Part shown: one piece after another, positions 39,207 to 50,596 of the stretch
How positions within the stretch are numbered: position 1 is the stretch's first letter
Layout of the letters: each line of letters begins with the position of its first letter
NCBI RefSeq assembly: GCF_003581585.1
Contig: NZ_QXIR01000029.1
Span: 1 to 60,207, forward strand
Source: Bacillus salacetis
Lineage (GTDB): Bacteria; Bacillota; Bacilli; Bacillales; Bacillaceae_B
Direction of reading: 5' to 3'
DNA length: 60,207 nt
Made by a program: the position numbers and the translations under genes
Notes under the pieces: generated by a model
Told to the model about the DNA's origin: nothing
Database searches by the model: none
What the model saw: the letters and a program-made list of their open reading frames with translations, nothing else

Positions 39207-40074
39207 AAGCAAGTATGTTTCGATCACCCTGCATCCTGACTGCAAAAACCTGGTCACAAAACCCGCGAAGCCCGTTATAGATTCTCGGCAGCCTGGATTC
39301 ATATTGGACTAAGCCAAATACCGTAGGGCCGCTCCCGCTCATCAAAACTGCATCAGCACCGAAACGCTCCATCTGATCTTTGATCTGCTGTACTTCAGGA
39401 TGCATCTTCAGTGTTACTGACTCCAAAACATTGCCCAAGCTTGAACACATACGGCCATAGTCACCATTCTCCAAAGCAGACAGCATTCCCTTGGTATCAG
39501 GATGGCGAACGTGATCAAGCTTAAGATTTCTGTATACATCAGCTGTGGATACCCCAATGGAAGGCTTGGCTAAGATAACCCAGCAGTTTGGCGGCGCCGC
39601 GATATGCTGGATTCTCTCTCCTCTGCCTTTTGCCAGTGCAGTCCCTCCATAAACACAGAAGGATACGTCGGAACCTATCTCGGAACCAAGCACAGCGAGT
39701 TCATCCAGGGAAAGGCCCAGATTCCACAAATCATTCAGGCCTCGCAGTGTAGCCGCTGCATCACTGCTGCCTCCCGCAAGTCCTGCCGCTACCGGGATGA
39801 TTTTATCAATGGAAATTGATACGCCCTTTTTGATCCCCAGCCTGTCTTTCAATAAATGAGCTGCCTGATAGGCAAGATTACGCTGATCATCCGGAACAAA
39901 ACGATTATGTGACAGGATTTCAATCGTGTCTTCTTTCAACTCATTCAATTCAATCCGATCCGCCAAATCAATGGTCGTCATAATCATTTCGACCTCATGA
40001 TAACCATCCGGGCGCTTATGATGGACATCAAGAGTAAGATTGATTTTAGCTGGCGCCTTTACTAACGTTCTCAT
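39205..40074 (-). CDS. ispE: 4-diphosphocytidyl-2-C-methyl-D-erythritol kinase
   Basis: A GHMP kinase of the MEP isoprenoid pathway. The 289-residue protein has the N-terminal [12 protein letters not shown] motif, the ATP loop [24 protein letters not shown] and the C-terminal [11 protein letters not shown] motif. The start is the ATG at 40074, after AGGTG. It lies between sspF and purR as in B. subtilis. Confidence 0.97.
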   Translation of the reverse strand: MRTLVKAPAKINLTLDVHHKRPDGYHEVEMIMTTIDLADRIELNELKEDTIEILSHNRFVPDDQRNLAYQAAHLLKDRLGIKKGVSISIDKIIPVAAGLAGGSSDAAATLRGLNDLWNLGLSLDELAVLGSEIGSDVSFCVYGGTALAKGRGERIQHIAAPPNCWVILAKPSIGVSTADVYRNLKLDHVRHPDTKGMLSALENGDYGRMCSSLGNVLESVTLKMHPEVQQIKDQMERFGADAVLMSGSGPTVFGLVQYESRLPRIYNGLRGFCDQVFAVRMQGDRNILA

Positions 40075-40327
40075 ATAAATCACCTACTTTTACAAACCAA
40101 TTCACTGAGCATATACCCTTAAATTGATAAATTTAAAGTTGAAATGCTCCATTCGTTCGCATTATGCTTTTCGTGGAAATATCTATGAAGACTATTTTAG
40201 CATATTCCTTGTTTGGCATGCGTCAAAACCCCCGACTTTTTTGCATAGTTTACTCTCATGCTAGCCTTTATCAGGAAAGAAAATTCATAATCCACACGTT
40301 TTGCTTCAGTTTTTTTCTGATTGAATA
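40075..40327. other. Intergenic gap upstream of ispE
   Basis: An AT-rich gap from the ispE start to the sspF terminator. No gene with a ribosome site and no repeat was recognised; it should contain the ispE promoter. Confidence 0.35.
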
Positions 40328-40377
40328 GAAAAATGGACCGGCATGGAGGATTTTTCCCTTCATAAAGCCGGTCCATT
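40328..40377 (-). terminator. sspF terminator
   Basis: Perfect 10-bp stem ATGGACCGGC/GCCGGTCCAT with a 25-nt loop and a T run on the minus strand. Confidence 0.88.
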
Positions 40378-40415
40378 ATATGCGGCAATCAGCGATATCA
40401 CTTTTCTCAGGAATC

Positions 40416-40595
40416 TCAGGGCTGGTTGTTCATCATCCCTCTTTGCGCGAGCTCCACTGCTCTTTTGACCATATTGCCGGCATCCTTCGCCCGGATACCT
40501 CCCCAGCCTTCACGCTGGACAGTATCATAGAAGCCAAGTTCCTTTGCAATTTCTTCCTTCAAACGGTCAGACATTACACCACGTCTTCTGCTCAT
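40416..40595 (-). CDS. sspF: Alpha/beta-type small acid-soluble spore protein SspF
   Basis: A spore DNA-coating protein. The 59-residue sequence has the SASP landmarks: [42 protein letters not shown]. The GPR cleavage site of many SASPs is changed here to ELGFYD, as in B. subtilis SspF. The start is the ATG at 40595, 7 nt after AAGGAGG (an upstream ATG overlaps that site). A sigma-G promoter is directly upstream. Confidence 0.95.
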   Translation of the reverse strand: MSRRRGVMSDRLKEEIAKELGFYDTVQREGWGGIRAKDAGNMVKRAVELAQRGMMNNQP

Positions 40596-40627
40596 CACCA
40601 TTCCTCCTTAACTAAGGGCCGCAACCT

Positions 40628-40657
40628 TAGCATGAACAAAAAAACAAAAACATTGCA
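40628..40657 (-). promoter_or_regulatory. Sigma-G promoter of sspF
   Basis: Minus strand -35 TGCAAT, 17-bp spacer, -10 CATGCTA (one off CATACTA). The -35 lies 5 bp from the edge of repeat array 3. Confidence 0.68.
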
Positions 40658-40661
40658 AGGT

Positions 40662-40792
40662 AAAAAGCGGAAGCGCCTTGATCAGCCCCGACAGGCAAAT
40701 GTTCCGAAGAGAAAAAAAGGCGCCCTTTCCTTTTATTCTCTTCGGGTTATTTGACCCCGAGGGGCTAGGCGCTGGAGCTGGATTGATAAAAA
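40662..40792 (+). repeat. Family-1 unit, array 3 copy 1
   Basis: Complete family-1 unit with GACAGGCAAATG at 40690 and inner arms CCGAAGAG/CTCTTCGG. It is linked to the next element by TTGATAAAAAGCGG. Confidence 0.93.
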
Positions 40793-40935
40793 GCGGAAGC
40801 GGCCGTTCAGCGCCGTACGGATTTCAGGGCTTCCGTATGAGATATAGGAAACACAACGAACGGAAGTGAGTTGATGTTGACTAATCGCAAGGAGGATGAC
40901 CGAAATCCGCTAGGCGCTGGCCGCTGGAGCTGGAT
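40793..40935 (+). repeat. Family-2 palindromic element in array 3
   Basis: Full copy: AAAGCGGAAGCGGCCGTTCAG, GCGCCGTACGGATTTC, and on the right GAAATCCGCTAGGCGCTGGCCGCTGGAGCTGG. The arms AGCGGCC/GGCCGCT, AGCGCC/GGCGCT and CGGATTTC/GAAATCCG pair perfectly. Against the array-1 copy the inner stem reads CGG/CCG here and CAG/CTG there, which is a paired change. Confidence 0.88.
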
Positions 40936-41192
40936 TGATAAAAAGCGGAAGCACCTTGATCAGCCCCGACAGGCAAATGTTCCGAAAAGAAAAAAAGGCG
41001 CCATTTCCTTTTATTCTCGTCGGGTTATTTGACCCCGAGGGGCTAGGCGCTGGAGCTAGATTGATAAAAAGCGGAAGCGCCTTGATCAGTCCCGACAGGC
41101 AAATGTTCCGAAGAGAAAAAAAGGCGCCATTTCCTTTTATTCTCTTCGGGTTATTTGACCCCGAGGGGCTAGGCGCTGGAGCTGGATTGGTA
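40936..41192 (+). repeat. Family-1 units, array 3 copies 2 and 3
   Basis: Two tandem family-1 units with GACAGGCAAATG at 40968 and 41094. In the first the inner stem is damaged (CCGAAAAG against CTCGTCGG). The array ends about 12 bp from the veg terminators. Confidence 0.93.
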
Positions 41193-41197
41193 AAATG

Positions 41198-41284
41198 CAA
41201 AAAAGACCTGAATACAGGTCCCCTGAAATAAATAATACATATTGCACGCAAATAAAAAAGCAGCAAACTTGGTTGTTTACTGCT
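41198..41284 (-). terminator. Tandem veg terminators
   Basis: The first stem AGCAGTAAAC/GTTTGCTGCT (41259-41268 with 41275-41284) includes the veg stop codon and is followed by TTTTTT. The second stem GACCTG/CAGGTC (41205-41210 with 41215-41220) is followed by another TTTTTT. The strong veg promoters may explain the need for two. Confidence 0.85.
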
Positions 41285-41543
41285 CTAGGATCATTGCTCC
41301 TGCTGCTTCATCATAGAAAGTTAACTCGACTGTATCAGTGAGTACATCTGCATAGCTGTAAGAAACTCTTTCAAACGCGTTTTCATCTTGATCTAATTGT
41401 ACAACGAAGACTGAAGGATAAGTTTCTGCTAACACACCAGAACGTTCAATCGTTTTGCGACGTCCGCCATTGGCTTTAAGCATCAAACGTTTTCCTAAAT
41501 TAGAATCAAGGGATTTTTTTATGTCGGCTAATGTTTTTGGCAT
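41277..41543 (-). CDS. veg: Veg protein
   Basis: A small, highly expressed protein. B. subtilis Veg stimulates biofilm gene expression by way of SinR; its biochemistry is unclear. The 88-residue product matches it closely ([61 protein letters not shown] begins at residue 6). The ATG is after GAGGTGG. Two tandem sigma-A promoters precede it. Confidence 0.96.
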   Translation of the reverse strand: MPKTLADIKKSLDSNLGKRLMLKANGGRRKTIERSGVLAETYPSVFVVQLDQDENAFERVSYSYADVLTDTVELTFYDEAAGAMILEQ

Positions 41544-41566
41544 TACGCTTCCACCTCACTATGATT

Positions 41567-41595
41567 AGTATAACACTTTATGTAGCGAAAGTCAA
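41567..41595 (-). promoter_or_regulatory. veg promoter P1 (sigma-A)
   Basis: Minus strand TTGACT, 17-bp spacer, TATACT, about 25 bp before the start codon. Confidence 0.88.
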
Positions 41596-41606
41596 ATAAA
41601 TTTATA

Positions 41607-41636
41607 ATTTTATCAATAACATTTAAACTCTGTCAA
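41607..41636 (-). promoter_or_regulatory. veg promoter P2 (sigma-A)
   Basis: Minus strand TTGACA, 18-bp spacer, TAAAAT, 40 bp upstream of P1. Confidence 0.75.
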
Positions 41637-41659
41637 TGCTTTTCATTCAACAAAATGCT

Positions 41660-41890
41660 TTTTTTTTCAACAATATTATCTTTCCCCTAGTACTTTCATA
41701 TTATGTATGTAATTTTTACAGCATCCTTTTGCCGGGTTTTATAGGATTTTGTCGAATGTTTTTTCCACTTTTCCACCTTATATTTACCTTACTATTCATT
41801 TTTTTAGGTATAATACCCCGAAAATCAATTTCCAACACATGATCCTATCCTATCTGGAATATCCGGCACCAGTGAAGAGCCGGTTAACAC
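41660..41890. other. Gene-free AT-rich interval between veg and yabG
   Basis: T-rich sequence with no ORF that has a ribosome site; I see no repeat or clear RNA element. Confidence 0.35.
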
Positions 41891-41925
41891 TAAAAGAGCC
41901 GTATTGAATGACTTCATACGGCTTT
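41891..41925 (-). terminator. yabG terminator
   Basis: Stem GCCGTAT/ATACGGC extended by AA/TT around a short loop. T-rich DNA follows on the minus strand (CTCTTTTAG). Confidence 0.85.
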
Positions 41926-41929
41926 TTCT

Positions 41930-42808
41930 TTACTCATCTTCGACTGGCTTATATGGCATTCCCGTTCTCAGCACGCCCCGTGTTTCAATGCCGCCCAGCC
42001 CTTTATCGCCAGTCAATGTATTTCTCAAGATATCCCAGACATTGACCGGTTCGGTAAACGCTGTGAAGCTGATCTTTGCGACGATATAGACAGGATCCAG
42101 CGCATGAATATTGACACGAAGCGGAGAACTGGCAAAATTAGCTCCTGCATGGATCAATGATTCAAAATGTGATTGGCACGCCCCTGCAAAGATTACGAGC
42201 TGGTCAAGGTGAGGCACACGCCTCCTTGCTTCCTTGACAGTGTTGACAAAGAAACGGGAGTGGCGGTAGGCATTTATGTCCGACTTTTTGCCTTTGGATT
42301 TTGTATAGGCATCATGACCCGTTATCACAAGAATATCGGGCCGGTATTTTTCAATGAGCGGGCCGATTTTCTCTGGCATCTCTTTCTCATTGCAGTGAAC
42401 TCCTGTAACAGGTACCCCTATTTTCTCATATAAATCAAGGCATTTTTGCAAATAAGATTGGTCTCCATCCAAGTGGAGCACCTTTCCCGGTACATGAAAG
42501 TAATTGTATTCTTCACGGTAAGCGTTGGTTGAACTGTACTCCTGCTTCTGTTTCTGCAGATCGATATCCTGCCGGAAAAGCTCCAGCGACTGCTGTTCCA
42601 TCGACCTGAACTCCTTGGTCCTCCTCTTATATTCACGGGGATCGATAAGCTCAAGATCATCAATCGGGGCATCTGCAACCAGCCTGTAGTCTTCTCCATA
42701 TAAAATCGCTGTTCGAACGCCGCCCGATTCTAAAATATCGATGATCCTGAATAATATGTCACACTGGTGAGACTTCCGGCCGACGATTGCATTGACCTCT
42801 AATTTCAC
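41930..42808 (-). CDS. yabG: Sporulation-specific protease YabG
   Basis: A mother-cell protease that trims coat proteins before their cross-linking in B. subtilis. The 292-residue protein is collinear with it, with conserved EYNYFHVPGKVLHLDGDQSYLQKCL, DILVITGHDAY, FAGACQSHFESLIHAGANFASSP and KGLGGIETRGVLRTGMPY. The GACQSH cysteine and TGHD histidine are plausible catalytic residues. The likely start is the GTG at 42808, 9 nt after GGAG, which gives the family N-terminus. Upstream ATGs at 42835 and 42823 lack a spaced site. A sigma-K promoter precedes it. Confidence 0.94.
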   Translation of the reverse strand: MKLEVNAIVGRKSHQCDILFRIIDILESGGVRTAILYGEDYRLVADAPIDDLELIDPREYKRRTKEFRSMEQQSLELFRQDIDLQKQKQEYSSTNAYREEYNYFHVPGKVLHLDGDQSYLQKCLDLYEKIGVPVTGVHCNEKEMPEKIGPLIEKYRPDILVITGHDAYTKSKGKKSDINAYRHSRFFVNTVKEARRRVPHLDQLVIFAGACQSHFESLIHAGANFASSPLRVNIHALDPVYIVAKISFTAFTEPVNVWDILRNTLTGDKGLGGIETRGVLRTGMPYKPVEDE

Positions 42809-42858
42809 TGGCGTCAACTCCATTGGATAATACATCCTTCAAATAAAACTTCCTTTAG

Positions 42859-42887
42859 TAACCTATGCACCAGCCCGAAAAACGGTG
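42859..42887 (-). promoter_or_regulatory. Sigma-K promoter of yabG
   Basis: Minus strand CACC, 16-bp spacer, CATAGGTTA. It fits the sigma-K pattern AC-N16-17-CATANNNTA; yabG is sigma-K dependent in B. subtilis. Confidence 0.7.
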
Positions 42888-43115
42888 TCAACCGCCAACG
42901 CTGTGCAGCATCCGGCGCTGCCATATGCTTACTTCCCTTAAAGATTCCAATGGAGCGATAACTTCCATTCAATTATTTTCAAAAAGATATGAAGGATTTC
43001 CAGACATTTCAGCGAACATTATATTTAGCTTTTTTAAAGCCTGGCTTTAACTGGATTAAGAAAAGCAGCCGGGTGAGTCATTATTTTTCGGCTTCATTTT
43101 AAATAGAGCCTTTCT

Positions 43116-43313
43116 AAAAGGCTGTTTTCGCATTTATTGTTGCTTGTGGAAAAATCCCGGGTCCCGGATTTTTTCCTGTATTCAAAAGGTTACACTCTCG
43201 AAAAAGAACGGGCAGCTCTATTCTTTCCTGCTCCCGGGAATATGACGGCCATTTACCAGGAGATTATTTGAAGGTTTATATTGAATAGCAAAAGGTTACG
43301 AAAAGAGCCTTTT
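43116..43313 (+). repeat. Family-3 MITE, full length (copy D)
   Basis: The left end AAAAGGCTGTTTTCGCATTT and the right end (AGCAAAAGGTTACGAAAAGAGCCTT) are imperfect inverted repeats of about 25 bp. The interior CACTCTCGAAAAAGAACG and GGCAGCTCTATTCTTTCCTGC is shared with copies E and F. The element ends about 5 bp before the ribosome site of the VOC gene. Confidence 0.85.
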
Positions 43314-43333
43314 AAAGAAAGGAGGATGACTTA

Positions 43334-43735
43334 ATGCCTGAATTTATTACACATGTGGCGACGATAGAGATTCCGGTCAGCAGCCTGGACAAAGCGATTC
43401 CATTTTATAAAGAGGTTATTGGTGTTGAAGTTGAGTTCAAAGGTGAAAGGAATGCGATGTTGACGTTCAGGAAAAAAGGGGTACCGACTATATTTATGGT
43501 TGAAACCGAAGAAATAGACCGGATATCTTTTAGAAATACCAATAACGATGTGGAGCATAGTATCATAGATTTTTATACAGCTGATCTAAAGGGATTTCAT
43601 GAGTGGCTAAATACAAGGGGTATAGAAGCAGGGCCTTTGAATGTGCATCCTGAGAACGGCAGTGGCGGTTTTGGCTTCAGGGACCCAGACGGAAATTTAC
43701 TGAGTGCGACAAATGTGCTGCACAAGGGACAATGA
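43334..43735 (+). CDS. VOC-superfamily (glyoxalase/bleomycin-resistance-like) protein
   Basis: A 133-residue single VOC domain made of two beta-alpha-beta3 units: THVATIEIPVSSLDKAIPFYKEVIGVEVEF, then VEHSIIDFYTADLKGFHEWLNTRGI and the C-terminal GGFGFRDPDGNLLSA. The metal-ligand pattern is only partly evident (His5, Glu90-type region), so catalytic function cannot be assigned. It might be a lyase, dioxygenase or binding protein. The ATG follows AAAGGAGG. It is one of two plus-strand protein genes here and has no counterpart at this place in B. subtilis. Its 5' flank is a family-3 MITE. Confidence 0.85.
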   Translation: MPEFITHVATIEIPVSSLDKAIPFYKEVIGVEVEFKGERNAMLTFRKKGVPTIFMVETEEIDRISFRNTNNDVEHSIIDFYTADLKGFHEWLNTRGIEAGPLNVHPENGSGGFGFRDPDGNLLSATNVLHKGQ

Positions 43736-43742
43736 GCCATAA

Positions 43743-43775
43743 AGAAGGACCGGGGCTAGCCCCGGTCCTTTGCTT
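43743..43775. terminator. Bidirectional terminator between VOC gene and rsmA
   Basis: Perfect 12-bp palindrome arms AAGGACCGGGGC/GCCCCGGTCCTT (43745-43770) shared by the convergent genes. Confidence 0.9.
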
Positions 43776-45207
<1,432 letters not shown>

Positions 45208-45324
45208 ATTTCCTCCAAAAAAATTGAAACATTTTTGTAATCTGTTCCGTCTAATAAGTAACATGGTATTTTCCTTGTAATGGTTATTATATCGTTTTAT
45301 AGGTTAAAGAGAAAAGAAAAGAAC

Positions 45325-45445
45325 AAAAGTGCAAGACGAGCTGGCGGGAAGAATGTTCTTTAACCTTCTTGAGGGATTGGCTTATGACTACGAGGGCGCA
45401 GGAGCCGGATGCGGAAGTCCTGTATCTACAACCCGGGAATTTTAT
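45325..45445. repeat. Degraded hairpin-type repeat related in plan to family 1
   Basis: The segment GGGATTGGCTTATGACTACG followed by GAGGGCGCAGGAGCCGGATG has the same order as a family-1 right arm (loop, GAGGGGCTAGGCGCTGGAGCTGGAT). The left arm is largely lost. It may be a worn member of a sister family with another loop sequence. This is a tentative reading. Confidence 0.35.
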
Positions 45446-45460
45446 AGCCCCTATACAATT

Positions 45461-45652
45461 AAGGCTGTTTTCGCATATATTGTTGCTTTCGGAAAGTCCC
45501 AGGTTCCGGATTTTTCCCCTGTAATACAAAGATTTCACTCTCGAAAAAGAACGAGCAGCTCTTTTCTTTCCTGCTCACAGGGGTTTTCACGACGATTTAC
45601 AAGGATATTAGTTGAAATTTATAGTGAATAGCAACAAAGTTTACGAAAGGCA
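45461..45652 (+). repeat. Family-3 MITE, nearly full (copy E)
   Basis: The left end AAGGCTGTTTTCGCATATAT and the right end (AGCAACAAAGTTTACGAAAG, with a short deletion at the tip) bracket the family interior (ACTCTCGAAAAAGAACGAGC, AGCTCTTTTCTTTCCTGCTC). Confidence 0.85.
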
Positions 45653-45654
45653 AT

Positions 45655-45685
45655 TAAAAAAAGCAGGAGGAAATCCCCCTGCCCT
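45655..45685 (-). terminator. yabE terminator
   Basis: Stem GCAGGGGG/CCTCCTGC (one mismatch) and a run of seven T on the minus strand. Confidence 0.85.
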
Positions 45686-45690
45686 GTAAC

Positions 45691-46929
45691 TCAGTTCAAG
45701 ATTTTTATTTTCACTTGTTTCCTGCCCCAACGGTATGCGTCAGATTTGGAAGAGAAGAATACATCAATCTTATTTCCTTTAATCGCTCCGCCCGTGTCGG
45801 CAGCAACTGCATATCCATATCCTTCAACATATACCTTCGTTCCCAATGGAATGACTGAAGGGTCTACAGCAATCACTTTGACCCCTGGATTGGCTTTCAG
45901 GTTGATTCCTGTAGCTGTTACACCCGAACAGCCGTTACAGCTGCCAGTATATGCGGTAGAACTGACATAGAATTCCTTGCCTCCGCTGCTTGGGCTGGAT
46001 GATGCACTGCTTGAAGACGACGAACTGGATGAACTGCCGCGCGATACTTGTGCAACCAGTACTTTTGTACCGACATTGACGATCTTATCCTGGCTTTCTT
46101 TGACAGTCTTTTCACTGACTAGCTTTCGTGAAACTTCTTTTCCGTTTTCCTTAACGACTTCATACTTTTTTTCAATCAAGCCCTGCTGTCCATCCTGAAC
46201 GATTTCCTCCTTGCCTTTTGTAAGGCCGGAATCCTTCCGGGTGACTACAGTAAACTCCTTCGGTTCTTCCACTACATCGGTGACTTTTTCAACTCGAACG
46301 ACTTTTACGACATCATTTGCATTAACTTTGCTGTCTAACTTGGGTTCCACTCGGTCTTCTTCCGCTAGTGTGATTCCTTGTTGCTTTAAAAAGTCAGCGA
46401 CCGTAGTCGAAGTTGACCATGCAGCCTTTTCATTTCCGCCATCAACCAGCTTCACTGGAAATGCAGGTGCTATCTCAACTTTTGTTTCCTCTGTTACTCT
46501 CTCGTCAAGGCTCATATTGACCTTGTCATGCTCACCAATCTCGATCTTTTCATCAGCCAGCAGTTCCTTGACTGTCTCAGCTGTTGTCCAGACCTTCCTG
46601 GCCTCGCTTCCAACCTTTATTTCTACCTGTTTTGCCGGTTCCCAAACCACTTTCATGTTATTTGTAACCTCGGTCGATCCTGTAGGATACAAATAGTCTT
46701 CTGATTGCAAAGGAATTTTCATATCTTGCAAAATATCTTGTATCGTATTTGCGTGTGTCCTAATTTCCTTTTCTTCGCCATTCAGCGTCAACGCAACCGA
46801 CTTCTTCGTCCCCTCGAACAGAAGGTAACCGAAAACTGCCGCAAATGCGATTATACCTACGGACAGAATGGCCCATTTCCTTTTTTTCATCGACTTGGAA
46901 AACAGGTTTTTCATGTTATTATCACTCAT
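45691..46929 (-). CDS. yabE: YabE, G5- and 3D-domain cell-wall protein (RpfB/Sps family)
   Basis: A secreted or membrane-anchored protein likely acting on peptidoglycan. The 412-residue product has a signal/anchor (about 18-37), three DUF348 (YabE) repeats (about 42-215, each with a ...TTAETVKELL-type core), a G5 domain (about 215-295), a serine-only linker (about 303-320) and a C-terminal 3D domain with the three-Asp pattern (VIAVDPSVIPLG, AADTGGAIKG, KIDVFF). The 3D fold is shared with lytic transglycosylases such as MltA. The ATG follows AAGGAGG, with a strong sigma-A-like promoter upstream. Confidence 0.94.
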   Translation of the reverse strand: MSDNNMKNLFSKSMKKRKWAILSVGIIAFAAVFGYLLFEGTKKSVALTLNGEEKEIRTHANTIQDILQDMKIPLQSEDYLYPTGSTEVTNNMKVVWEPAKQVEIKVGSEARKVWTTAETVKELLADEKIEIGEHDKVNMSLDERVTEETKVEIAPAFPVKLVDGGNEKAAWSTSTTVADFLKQQGITLAEEDRVEPKLDSKVNANDVVKVVRVEKVTDVVEEPKEFTVVTRKDSGLTKGKEEIVQDGQQGLIEKKYEVVKENGKEVSRKLVSEKTVKESQDKIVNVGTKVLVAQVSRGSSSSSSSSSSASSSPSSGGKEFYVSSTAYTGSCNGCSGVTATGINLKANPGVKVIAVDPSVIPLGTKVYVEGYGYAVAADTGGAIKGNKIDVFFSSKSDAYRWGRKQVKIKILN

Positions 46930-46955
46930 GAAAAACGCCTCCTTTTCTCGGAGTG

Positions 46956-46985
46956 ATTATATTAGACTAGTAATACACTTGTCAA
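46956..46985 (-). promoter_or_regulatory. Sigma-A promoter of yabE
   Basis: Minus strand TTGACA, 18-bp spacer, TATAAT; both boxes are exact. Confidence 0.87.
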
Positions 46986-47171
46986 GCCTAACCCCCTTAG
47001 TTTATGAGTCTGATAGTTTTGGGAACATATCGCCATTATGCAAAAACCCAAACTAAAAGGGAAGGATAACTTCTCGACATGGTTATCCTATGAAAGAGAT
47101 GGAAAATGTAGAACTTTAGTTTTTTTAATGAAAGCGGGACAAGCTTTCACAAACCTCGACAAATTCACTTA

Positions 47172-47939
47172 TCAATTTATGCCGAATATTTTTTTTGCAT
47201 TTTGTGTTGTGCTTTGTGCCACTTCATCAAGTGTGATGCCTTTCAATTCGGCTATTTGCTCAGCAACCAGTTTGACATAAGAAGGTTCGTTACGCTTCCC
47301 CCTGTAAGGGTGAGGCGCAAGATACGGGCAGTCTGTCTCAATCAGAAGCTTATCAAGAGGCACCTCTTCTGCTACTTCTTTCGGTTTTTTTGCGTTCTTG
47401 AACGTCACTGGTCCCCCTAATGAAATGAGAAAATTCATTTCGAGGCAGACACGGGCTGTTTCCGGACTTCCGCTGAAACAATGCATGATGCCGCCTACTT
47501 CCTTCGCATCTTCCTCTTGTAAAATATCAATAATATCCTGTGTAGCTTCACGGTTATGTATGACAATCGGCAGCTTGACCTTCTTAGCCAGCCTGATCTG
47601 TTTGCGGAAAGCTTCCTGCTGTACATCTTTTGGGGATTTATCCCAATGGTAATCCAATCCTGTTTCACCTATTGCCACAACTTTTTGATGAGCAGACAAT
47701 TCTTCAATCCACTTTAGGTCGTCATCCGTCATATCAATGGCATCGACCGGGTGCCAGCCAATGGCAGCATAAAGGAAATCATACCTCTCAACGAGCTCCA
47801 TTGCCTTGTTGATGGTGGGGCGGTCAAACCCGACTACCACCATGTTCCGGACTCCTTCATCTTGTGCTCGTCCAATCACTTCTTCAAGATCTTCATCAAA
47901 TTGCTCTGCGTTCAAATGCACATGAGTATCAAACAGCAT
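47172..47939 (-). CDS. tatD: TatD-family metal-dependent DNase
   Basis: A 255-residue TIM-barrel hydrolase (same length as B. subtilis YabD) with metal ligands in MLFDTHVHLNAEQFDEDL, AIGETGLDYHW, PIVIHNREAT, GIMHCFSGS and the C-terminal LLIETDCPYLAPHPYRGKRNEP. TatD enzymes act as 3'-5' exonucleases or D-aminoacyl-type hydrolases; the substrate here is unknown. The ATG follows AAGGAG. It follows metS past a terminator. Confidence 0.95.
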   Translation of the reverse strand: MLFDTHVHLNAEQFDEDLEEVIGRAQDEGVRNMVVVGFDRPTINKAMELVERYDFLYAAIGWHPVDAIDMTDDDLKWIEELSAHQKVVAIGETGLDYHWDKSPKDVQQEAFRKQIRLAKKVKLPIVIHNREATQDIIDILQEEDAKEVGGIMHCFSGSPETARVCLEMNFLISLGGPVTFKNAKKPKEVAEEVPLDKLLIETDCPYLAPHPYRGKRNEPSYVKLVAEQIAELKGITLDEVAQSTTQNAKKIFGIN

Positions 47940-48161
47940 AATTAGACTCCTTTTAATAGTACTATTTTATAATATTCTTCTATGACAAGCTTCTCACCTA
48001 TGTAACGTTTTCATAACAAATGGGATTTCATTACAAATTACGCATTTCTTAAATGATAAATGGTTTTTCCCAGAAAGCTTTCGTTGCACCTGCACACCAA
48101 TTGACTAAAGAAAAGCTGGTGCAAATTTATTGTTACCCTCTCTAAAACGCACTAAACATTT
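47940..48161. other. Gap between metS terminator and tatD
   Basis: An AT-rich gap that should hold the tatD promoter. No box pair is convincing, and no repeat is seen. Confidence 0.35.
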
Positions 48162-48202
48162 ATTGGAAAAAATAAAGAGAGTGTTTCACGTGGAACACTC
48201 TC
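48162..48202 (-). terminator. metS terminator (contains parS)
   Basis: Stem GAGAGTGTT/AACACTCTC (48177-48185 with 48194-48202), T-rich 3' side (TTTATTTTTT) on the minus strand. The loop and inner stem are the parS sequence. Confidence 0.9.
48182..48197. promoter_or_regulatory. parS centromere site
   Basis: TGTTTCACGTGGAACA, whose reverse complement is TGTTCCACGTGAAACA. This matches the ParB (Spo0J) site TGTTNCACGTGAAACA at every position. As I recall, B. subtilis also has a parS at about 4 degrees near metS. Confidence 0.95.
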
Positions 48203-48214
48203 CCTATAACGGGT

Positions 48215-50194
<1,980 letters not shown>

Positions 50195-50224
50195 TTATCA
50201 ATTTTTCCTAGTGTATTTTATTGA

Positions 50225-50417
50225 TTCGACAGGTGAAAGACCCCTGCTATTTAACTGCTGCAATAAATACATCATAACCTCTTGTATCCTCAAAATATAC
50301 CTAAAATAAGCCGATTCTGCAACTAAGGGAGGGTTGGAGAGCTTTTCATTCGACATGCATTTTATTTTTATGTCGTATTTTGTCGAATTAAGATATATGT
50401 AAACTTTTGATTCGACA
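50225..50417. promoter_or_regulatory. Upstream Spo0A-box cluster between metS and abrB
   Basis: Exact 0A boxes: TTCGACA at 50225, 50349 and 50411, and TGTCGAA at 50381. TGTCGTA at 50371 is one mismatch away. One box lies in the metS leader. The others lie upstream of the metS -35 and well upstream of the abrB promoter. Confidence 0.7.
50294..50322 (-). promoter_or_regulatory. Sigma-A promoter of metS
   Basis: Minus strand TTGCAG, 17-bp spacer, TATATT, about 110 bp before the start codon. Confidence 0.7.
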
Positions 50418-50547
50418 CAGGTTTACTTATATTTGTTTTCTGATAATAATAATAAATTGGAAATTTTAACAGTATCAAACTTATGGAAACCTTGTAAAAT
50501 CAGGTTTGTTTCGAGATACAAAATAAAAAAATTTACAATTTTTATTA

Positions 50548-50576
50548 TTGACGGATTTTGGAATCGCTGTTATTAT
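50548..50576 (+). promoter_or_regulatory. Sigma-A promoter of abrB
   Basis: TTGACG, 17-bp spacer, TATTAT. A second possible -10/-35 set lies around 50422-50450 (TTTACT and TAATAA). Confidence 0.82.
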
Positions 50577-50596
50577 AGATTCATATTCAAAAAAGA

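Noticed and set aside
47118..47153. TGAAAGC/GCTTTCA hairpin after tatD as a terminator
   Set aside because: On the minus strand the bases after the stem are A-rich, not T-rich, so it does not fit an intrinsic terminator for tatD.
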